This document shows, piece after piece, positions 57,995-64,000 of a DNA stretch of 64,000 bases. A program made the translations under genes and the position numbers. How positions within the stretch are numbered: position 1 is the stretch's first letter; every line of letters begins with the position of its first letter. The notes beneath the pieces were generated by a model. The model saw nothing but the letters and a program-made list of their open reading frames with translations, ran no database searches and had not been told where the DNA came from. The DNA is taken from NCBI GenBank assembly GCA_027452205.1, contig DAIDGV010000023.1, positions 62,001 through 126,000 of the forward strand, in the 5' to 3' direction. This DNA is from a candidate division FCPU426 bacterium. Its GTDB lineage: Bacteria > Oederibacteriota > Muellerivitia > Muellerivitales > Muellerivitaceae.

Positions 57995-58636
57995 TTAACC
58001 TAACGCAAGAGGGGATCGGGCCGGGGCGGGCCGCAGTTGTCCGATGTGTTCCATCAGCCGGTCGGTGATCCGGTTGTAGGTGTTCTTTTCCGGTCCCTTC
58101 TCATACAGGTCCTCCAGGGGAATGGCCGGGCCGAAGGTGATGGAAACCCGGCCCGGGCCGGGGAAAGCCTTGCCCTTGGGATAGCACTCAAAGGTGCCGT
58201 CGATATAAGCGGGGATCACCGGGACCCGGGCGTTGTAAAGCAGCATTCCCGAACCTCTTTTGCCGGGCTGCAGCTCACCTGTCGGGGTCCGGGTGCCTTC
58301 AGGAAAAAATCCAACGGGTTTGCCGGACCGCAGCAAACGGTGAAAGGTCTGGATGGCGCTCTCGTCCAACACGCCCCTTTTCACCGGGAAGGCGTTGCAC
58401 TGGGTGAGGAACCATCCGAAGAACCAATTGCGGAAAAGTTCCGCCTTCGCCATGAAATAGAGCTCCCGTTTTTTACTGGCCCAGTCCACCAAAAAGGGGT
58501 CCAGGTAGCTGGCGTGATTGATGACCGTCACGAAGGGCCCGGTGGACGGGATGTTCCCGGCGCCATGGACTTTGACCCGCCAATAAAGAAGCACGAACCA
58601 AGTGGTGAGGAACCGGATCTTAGGGAATGAAGCCAT
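57995..58636 (-). CDS. 1-acylglycerol-3-phosphate acyltransferase (PlsC-like)
   Basis: NHASYLDP (HX4D) and FPEGTRTPTGELQPGKRG; ATG at 58636 preferred over the ORF-track start 58798. Confidence 0.85.
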   Translation of the reverse strand: MASFPKIRFLTTWFVLLYWRVKVHGAGNIPSTGPFVTVINHASYLDPFLVDWASKKRELYFMAKAELFRNWFFGWFLTQCNAFPVKRGVLDESAIQTFHRLLRSGKPVGFFPEGTRTPTGELQPGKRGSGMLLYNARVPVIPAYIDGTFECYPKGKAFPGPGRVSITFGPAIPLEDLYEKGPEKNTYNRITDRLMEHIGQLRPAPARSPLALG

Positions 58637-58893
58637 TCCAAATCCTTTCAAAGGGTTTGCGCGCCCGCCTGTCTGGAGAGCCGCTGGGCCGCCATTTTGA
58701 AAGGAAATTTGTAAAGGCTTTGTGATATTCGTCACATAGCATCCCGGAAAAATATTGTTTAATTCCGGGAGTTTCGCCGCGCGGGAAGCCGCTCTCAACC
58801 CTCTAAGTGGAAAAACGTTTCATTCCATCCATATAGAAGTGAGTCCCGCAAGATAGCTGTTGTTTTTGAATTCATCGACACCAAGGAGAAAGC

Positions 58894-60315
58894 ATGAAAG
58901 AACCGGTCGTTATTCAGGGTGGCATGGGCATCGGGGTGTCCAATTGGAGGCTGGCCCGGGCGGTTTCGCTTACCGGGCAATTGGGCGTGGTATCGGGCAC
59001 CATCCTTGAGACGATCCTGGCCCGCCGTCTCCAGCAGGGGGACCCGGAGGGCGCCATGCGCCGGGCGCTGCATCATTTCCCCAATCCCCAGATCGCCGAA
59101 AGGATCCTCAAGCGCTATTTCGTCGCCGGCGGCCTGCCCCCGGGCGCGTCCTTCAAGAACCCGCCGATGTATTCCGTCAATCCCTCCCAGGACCTGGTTG
59201 AACTGACCGTCGCCGCCAATTTCACGGAGGTCTACCTGGCCAAGGAAGGCCACTCCGGCCTGGTGGGCATTAATTACCTGGAAAAGATCCAATTGCCGAC
59301 CCTGCCGTCCCTTTACGGGGCCCTTTTGGCGGGGGTGGATTATGTGCTGATGGGGGCGGGCATTCCCAAGGCCATCCCCGCGCTGTTGGACCGGCTGGCC
59401 CTGCACCAGGCGGTCACCCTGAAGCTCAACGTGAAGGGGGCCATCTCGGCGGATGAAGACCTGGTCCGGTTCGATCCCCAGGTCATCCTGGACCCCAGCC
59501 CCGCGCCCTTGAAGCGGCCCAAGTTCCTGGCCATCGTTTCCTCAGAGGTGTTGGGCATCAACCTGGCGAAAAAGTCATCCAGCCATGTGGATGGTTTCGT
59601 CATCGAGGCGCCCACCGCCGGCGGGCACAATGCCCCGCCCCGGGGCCCGCTGCAATTGAGCGAAAAGGGCGAGCCGATTTACGGGCCCAAGGACGCGGTG
59701 GACTTCGCCACTTTCCGCGAGTTGGGCCTGCCTTTTTGGCTGGCCGGCAAGTACGGCGAACCGAACAAAGTGCAAGAAGCCCTGGCCCAGGGCGCGGCGG
59801 GGGTGCAGGTGGGGACCCTGTTCGCCTATTGCGACGAATCGGGCTTCACGGATGTCATCAAACGACAGGCCTTTGAGAAAGCCATGAGGGAAGAGGTGGA
59901 GGTTTTCACCGACCCCCTGGCCTCGCCCACGGGTTTTCCTTTCAAGGTCGTTCAGTTGGAAGGCACCCTGTCGGACCCGGAGGATTACCAGGCCCGGCCC
60001 CGCATGTGTGACCTGGGTTTACTGCGCACACTCTATAAAAGGGAAGACGGCTCGGTGGGTTACCGCTGTCCCGGCGAACCGGTGGATGCTTACCTGCAAA
60101 AGGACGGAAAGATCGAGGAAACCGCCGGGCGTAAATGTATCTGCAACGGGCTGGTGGCCGCGGTGGGATTGGAACAGAACCAAAGATCCGGCTACCGGGA
60201 AAAAGCCCTGGTGACCTCGGGGGACGATATCCCCCGCATCGCCTCGTTGTTGAAGGGCGGCGAGGTGTCTTATACCGCCGCCGACGTGGTGGATTACCTT
60301 CTGGGCCGTGGGTGA
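58894..60315 (+). CDS. Nitronate monooxygenase / NPD-like FMN enzyme
   Basis: VIQGGMGIGVSNWRLARAVS; APTAGGHNAPPRG; FWLAGKYGEPNKVQEALAQGAAGVQVGTLFAYC. Confidence 0.85.
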   Translation: MKEPVVIQGGMGIGVSNWRLARAVSLTGQLGVVSGTILETILARRLQQGDPEGAMRRALHHFPNPQIAERILKRYFVAGGLPPGASFKNPPMYSVNPSQDLVELTVAANFTEVYLAKEGHSGLVGINYLEKIQLPTLPSLYGALLAGVDYVLMGAGIPKAIPALLDRLALHQAVTLKLNVKGAISADEDLVRFDPQVILDPSPAPLKRPKFLAIVSSEVLGINLAKKSSSHVDGFVIEAPTAGGHNAPPRGPLQLSEKGEPIYGPKDAVDFATFRELGLPFWLAGKYGEPNKVQEALAQGAAGVQVGTLFAYCDESGFTDVIKRQAFEKAMREEVEVFTDPLASPTGFPFKVVQLEGTLSDPEDYQARPRMCDLGLLRTLYKREDGSVGYRCPGEPVDAYLQKDGKIEETAGRKCICNGLVAAVGLEQNQRSGYREKALVTSGDDIPRIASLLKGGEVSYTAADVVDYLLGRG

Positions 60316-60474
60316 GAATTCAGCGGGGCAGGGGCCTTTTTTTAAGGCCTCACGCGCTTGGAATGTTTTTTGAAGAAGACGGCGAGGGGGCATCCCCTTG
60401 ATGTCCAAGAAACGTCTGTGGTCATATGCCGTTCGGGCCTCCTTTTTTAGATCATCTCGAAAAACCCCTTTACC

Positions 60475-60490
60475 CCGGACTATAGTACGG
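60475..60490. promoter_or_regulatory. MerR-type operator/promoter dyad candidate
   Basis: CCGGACTATAGTACGG, dyad with one mismatched pair, 31 bp before the MerR ATG. Confidence 0.5.
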
Positions 60491-60520
60491 ACCTTATCCT
60501 TTTTCCTAAGGGAGGGAATC

Positions 60521-60949
60521 ATGACTTTTACCATCGGTTCCTTGGCAAAAGCCGCCAAGGTCAATCTGGAAACGCTGAGATATTACGAACGTAAAGGGTT
60601 GTTGAAACCCGTGCGGCGTACCGATTCAGCCTACCGGATCTATGATGAAGGGTCCCTTGAACGGCTCCAATTCATCCGCCGGACGCAAAGCCTGGGATTT
60701 TCCCTGCGGGAGATCTCGGAACTTTTGCGGCTGGAGGCGCTGACTCCCCGTGTTTGCGGCAAGGTCATGGCGAAAGCCAAGGCCAAGGTGTCGCAGATCC
60801 GGGAAAAGCGCGAAAGTTTGAAACGGATGGAAGAAACTTTGACCCGTTTGATCGGGGATTGCCAATGCGGTAAAACCAGCGGTTCCTGCCCCATGATGAG
60901 TTGTTTTACCGAAAGGGGTGAGTCGAATGGAAACTGTAAAGCCTGTTGA
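60521..60949 (+). CDS. MerR-family metal-responsive regulator
   Basis: FTIGSLAKAAKVNLETLRYYERKGLLKPVRRTDSAYRIYDEGSLERLQFIRRTQSLGFSLREISELL; Cys-rich C-term CQCGKTSGSCPMMSCFTERGESNGNCKAC. Confidence 0.9.
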   Translation: MTFTIGSLAKAAKVNLETLRYYERKGLLKPVRRTDSAYRIYDEGSLERLQFIRRTQSLGFSLREISELLRLEALTPRVCGKVMAKAKAKVSQIREKRESLKRMEETLTRLIGDCQCGKTSGSCPMMSCFTERGESNGNCKAC

Positions 60950-61013
60950 AGCGAATGAGGGCGGTTGTTGCGGCTGCGGTGAAGACTGCAAATGCGGCAA
61001 GGGTTGCTGCTAA
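60927..61013 (+). CDS. 28-aa Cys-rich metallothionein-like peptide (not in ORF track)
   Basis: Reads METVKPVEANEGGCCGCGEDCKCGKGCC*, overlaps the 3' end of the MerR gene in another frame, GGGGTG upstream, terminator downstream. Confidence 0.6.
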   Translation: METVKPVEANEGGCCGCGEDCKCGKGCC

Positions 61014-61022
61014 TTGGGAGTG

Positions 61023-61060
61023 AAAGGCCAGGCGGGAATTTTCCGCCTGGCCTTTTGTTT
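61023..61060 (+). terminator. Rho-independent terminator
   Basis: AAAGGCCAGGCGG ... CCGCCTGGCCTTT 13-bp perfect stem then TTTTGTTTT. Confidence 0.85.
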
Positions 61061-61122
61061 TAAGCCCGCCCGGAAAGCTTTTGGCGGTATTGATCGGCGG
61101 TTGCTTTTGATATTTTGTCTCT

Positions 61123-61292
61123 GCCCCCAGAAACCAAAACAAAGGCTATTTGAACCACAAAGGGCACCAAGTTCACCAAGAAAGGCCAAGGCGTAATGGG
61201 ATTAAAAGAGAGTTTTAAACAGTTGTCTTTCGTCGTTCTTGGTGTTCTTTGTGCCCTTCGTGGTGAAATGGATGGTTTATCGGTAGTTGCTT
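61123..61292. repeat. Dispersed palindromic repeat A, copy 4
   Basis: GAACCACAAAGGGCACCAAGTTCACCAAGAAAGG ... TTCTTGGTGTTCTTTGTGCCCTTCGTGGTGAAAT. Confidence 0.85.
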
Positions 61293-61295
61293 TTA

Positions 61296-61410
61296 ATCTT
61301 TTGCTTTCATCCCCTGCATCCGCGGCTAAAGATACCTTTATCCTTCGCCTTTACCCCGAAATCAAATCTTGTTTTGCCACAGATGCAGGGGATAAACAAC
61401 CAAGACAAAA
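61296..61410. repeat. Dispersed repeat B, copy 2
   Basis: TTTTGCTTTCATCCCCTGCATCCGCGGCTAAAGATACC...GCCACAGATGCAGGGGATAAACAAC. Confidence 0.7.
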
Positions 61411-61436
61411 TCTGTTTAACCGCCGATCGGGGGGGG

Positions 61437-61470
61437 AAGGCCGGGCGGCAATTTCCCATCCGGCCTTTTG
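61437..61470. terminator. Terminator-like hairpin, homologous to 61023-61060
   Basis: AAGGCCGG ... CCGGCCTTTTG. Confidence 0.55.
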
Positions 61471-61489
61471 CTTTATGCCCGCCGAAGGC

Positions 61490-61882
61490 TTAATTCAGGT
61501 CCCATTGTTCCAGGAAGGTGGGGATGTTCCTGACCAAGTCTTTCTGGTCCCGGGTCAGTCCACTCCAGTCTTTTTTCAAGGTCACCTGGTCATACTGCAG
61601 GTCCGCCCGATACCCGGTGATGGTCTCGTGATCCCCGGCCAGGATACCCACGTAAGAATCACGGTCGTTGCCGGTGAGGATCCAATCATCCAGTTTTTGG
61701 CGGGTGGTTTGCAGGTCCAGTTCCGCCTTTTGGATCTTCTTTTCCGCCTTGTTGAGGTCCACGATCCTGGCCTGGACACCCGTCAACTTTGGCGTCAAAT
61801 TTGACTGCGCGTGGACTCTCAAGGGCAGGGAAAGCGAGCCCGCCACAAGAATGCTGGTTAAGAATGCCGTTGATCTTTTCAT
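61490..61882 (-). CDS. Small exported hypothetical protein
   Basis: Signal peptide MKRSTAFLTSILVAGSLSLPLRVHAQ; helical 100-aa body. Confidence 0.6.
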   Translation of the reverse strand: MKRSTAFLTSILVAGSLSLPLRVHAQSNLTPKLTGVQARIVDLNKAEKKIQKAELDLQTTRQKLDDWILTGNDRDSYVGILAGDHETITGYRADLQYDQVTLKKDWSGLTRDQKDLVRNIPTFLEQWDLN

Positions 61883-62134
61883 AAGAACCTCCCTTGTTCC
61901 AACTGAGGGTCGATCCTGTGGCTCCCCCTTGTTTTAAGGGTCGGTCCTAGTCGAATACGGTTTCAATGGGAGTAAGGCAGATTCTGGGAAAGACACGTGG
62001 GTGGTGGGATCGGGTTGTATATAAAGAGGAGTGGCTTTAAGGTATCTCCCCAAAAACCCTTATTTGAATTGCCCCTCTGGGCTTCTGTGTTGAGGCCCGG
62101 CAGAGGGCCAGGCCTTAAATTCCCTTATTTTTCA

Positions 62135-62714
62135 ACTGCACCGGATGCAGTCGGAAAACAAGGCTTTTTTGAGGGTTGCTAAAGAAGTGGGTTCTTGCGT
62201 CCAATTCCGTCCACAATAAGTCGGGAATTGACCGGGTCCAATCCTTCGGCATACCCTTACGTCCCCCAAAATTACGAGTCGTAATTTTGGGCCTGTTCCA
62301 CCCTTTGGTTTATTCCGTCGGAATAAGATTACCTCCTCCGGGCACCTTAGGTTTATGCCGGCGGCATAAAACATTCGCTCCAGGCAGCCTAGGTTTATGC
62401 AGACTGCATAAAACAACTACCCAGATCGGGGTGGAATGGTCGAAGTTCGGGCAAATGGTCCCCCGAAAAGTTATTTGAAGTAACTTTTGAAGGTTGGGGA
62501 CGTGTGCCGCACAGGCGTTGTGTAGGCCTGCGCCAAGTTCACTTCTCTCAATTTCCCTTTGTTTTCGACATTCTTGTCTCCGAAGGAGACAAGACCATCA
62601 AAAAATAAGGCTTTTTCGAGATATCTGTGTGATAGGGGCTTTTGAGTCCAATAAAAGTGCTTCTGGCAATTTTTACCCGTCCCTTATCCCCCTAGTTTAT
62701 TCGGACCGAATAAA
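62135..62714. repeat. Noncoding array of short perfect palindromes with different cores
   Basis: At least eight dyads with arms of 6-13 bp, centres near 62143, 62216, 62278, 62318, 62361, 62403, 62477, 62583, 62705. Confidence 0.7.
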
Positions 62715-63101
62715 ACAGTCCTTTGGATCGGGCGGGGAGTCCTTTGGAGGCCGCGGGCCTGGCAAGGTATACCCGCCGGGGCTGGTTGGGTATGGGGTCG
62801 GATCTGGGTAATGGGACTGGCTTGCACGATGTGGAATTGGACATAGGCACTTCGCAAGATAAGAGTTAAAAGACGGTCTGCCATCCGAAGCCACAGAGGG
62901 GGGGCGTAGGATGGGAGAAATTTATAAAAACCCATTCCCGGGTGTAGAAAAAGCAGGATTTTGGATTTTCGTTAAACCTTGGCCTGTACCGTTTTAAGGT
63001 TTGGGTGTAGAAGGGAAACCCGGTAGGTTTGAAGGACGATGCGGACCCTTTGTGGACAAAGAAGCTAAGGGTTAATTTTCAAAACAGGAAATGGATCGCG
63101 A

Positions 63102-63518
63102 ATGGAATTAAGGGGCTTTCGATCTGAAGATGAAAAAAGCGTCATCCAACTTTGGCGGGATTGCGGGCTTGTGGTTCCCCAAAATGACCCGGCCAAGGAT
63201 ATCCAACGAAAGAAAAAGATACAGCCTGAATTATTTCTTGTCGCCGTTAGCGAAGGGGAAGTTGTTGGGACGGTTATGGGTGGCTATGAGGGCCACCGGG
63301 GTTGGATCAATTATTTGGCGGTCGCCCCCAACCGAAGAAAAGCCGGGATCGGGAAAATGCTCGTGAAAGAGATCGAAACGCGGTTATTGAAAATGGGTTG
63401 CCCTAAGATCAATCTCCAGGTCAGGGAAACGAACGCCGACGTCAGGGCTTTCTATGAAAAGATCGGTTATGCCCAAGACAAAGTTATCAGCTATGGGAAA
63501 CCGCTTCTCAAAGACTGA
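63102..63518 (+). CDS. ypeA: GNAT acetyltransferase, YpeA-like
   Basis: MELRGFRSEDEKSVIQLWRDCGLVVPQNDPAKDIQRK...VVGTVMGGYEGHRGWINYLAV...RKAGIGKMLVKEIETRLLKMGCPKINLQVRETN. Confidence 0.8.
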   Translation: MELRGFRSEDEKSVIQLWRDCGLVVPQNDPAKDIQRKKKIQPELFLVAVSEGEVVGTVMGGYEGHRGWINYLAVAPNRRKAGIGKMLVKEIETRLLKMGCPKINLQVRETNADVRAFYEKIGYAQDKVISYGKPLLKD

Positions 63519-63683
63519 AGAACCCCGTCAATGTGTAAAAGGGTCGGTACATTAGCGTGAAGCTGTCCGCAGCGGGAAGCTTTTCGATGCGCTTCGCTTA
63601 CTCAAGGCAACTGATAAGTTGTCCGATCTGGGGAGCTGGGTCGGACGGCAAAACAGCCGGTTGAATTGACCCCGATTTTGGCA

Positions 63684-63703
63684 TATTCTTACTAGTAAGA
63701 ATA
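63684..63703. promoter_or_regulatory. 20-bp perfect palindrome overlapping a putative -10
   Basis: TATTCTTACTAGTAAGAATA; TTGAAT-17 bp-TATTCT promoter-like spacing; 14 bp before ATG 63718. Confidence 0.6.
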
Positions 63704-63717
63704 CTGGGAGGTGACCT

Positions 63718-63981
63718 ATGACTGTAGCAACCACGAAGCTTTCCTCGAAAGGGCAGGTGGTTATTCCTGAATCCATCCGCAAGAGCCTGCATCTCAAAGA
63801 AGGCGATCAGTTTGTTGTGATGGGCCAAGGCGATTCGGTCATCTTTAAGGCGATCACGCCGCCCTCCTTGGATCAATTGGACGGCCTTTTGGCGAAGGTG
63901 CGTATCGAAGCCCGTAAAGCGGGACTCCGGCCATCGGACGCAAAGGCTGCCATCGCTTGGGCCCGGTCTCGGCGGAAATGA
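63718..63981 (+). CDS. AbrB/MazE-like (SpoVT-AbrB) antitoxin
   Basis: TTKLSSKGQVVIPESIRKSLHLKEGDQFVVMGQGDSVIFKAI. Confidence 0.85.
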   Translation: MTVATTKLSSKGQVVIPESIRKSLHLKEGDQFVVMGQGDSVIFKAITPPSLDQLDGLLAKVRIEARKAGLRPSDAKAAIAWARSRRK

Positions 63982-64000
63982 TTCGAGTTGTAGTCGATAC
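63978..64000 (+). CDS. Start of a PIN-domain-like toxin, truncated by the window edge
   Basis: ATGA overlap with the antitoxin; reads MIRVVVD(T), typical PIN-domain N-terminus. Confidence 0.5.

Noticed and set aside
62132-62478. 100-aa plus and 94-aa minus ORFs in the palindrome region
   Set aside because: Translations just reflect the palindromes; no signal, domain or RBS.
62265-62714. Integron attC array reading of the palindromes
   Set aside because: Flanks GTTTAT/ATAAAAC do not fit RYYYAAC/GTTRRRY, and there are no cassette ORFs or integrase in the window.

Overview
The window is bacterial and looks like a chromosome segment from a poorly characterised Gram-negative lineage. Evidence is signal peptides and lipoboxes, outer-membrane beta-barrel-like proteins, and very large Thr/Ser-linker secreted proteins ending in a FlgD/T9SS-like C-terminal domain. 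No rRNA, tRNA, CRISPR array or transposase was recognised. Main blocks: (i) 1.4-20.6 kb and 34.4-37.0 kb, six large secreted proteins sharing a C-terminal domain that ends in hydrophobics plus a terminal Arg, including GH-A/GH5-like, GH16+GH18 and GH18 enzymes; (ii) an AraC-type regulator fused to a solute-binding-protein domain (11.0-12.6 kb), divergent from the GH16/GH18 gene, with a 20-bp-period tandem operator-like repeat also found upstream of the second GH18 gene at 34.4 kb; (iii) a FecR/outer-membrane cluster (21.3-24.7 kb), a GGDEF-EAL protein, DedA, a PLD synthase and a run of small envelope genes with hairpins in each intercistronic gap (30.7-33.0 kb); (iv) a signalling island (42.7-52.8 kb) resembling Ralstonia phcB-phcS-phcR: SAM methyltransferase, HK-REC-HK hybrid, REC-HK, an NtrC-like protein with a degenerate AAA+ domain, a soluble HK and a degenerate receiver-HTH protein; (v) radical SAM, GT9, PlsC and nitronate monooxygenase genes interspersed with dispersed palindromic repeats; (vi) a MerR gene overlapped by an unlisted 28-aa Cys-rich metallothionein-like ORF; (vii) a ~0.6 kb noncoding stretch with many unrelated-core short perfect palindromes; (viii) an AbrB/PIN-type toxin-antitoxin start at the right edge. 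All homology statements come from reading motifs; no database search was possible.
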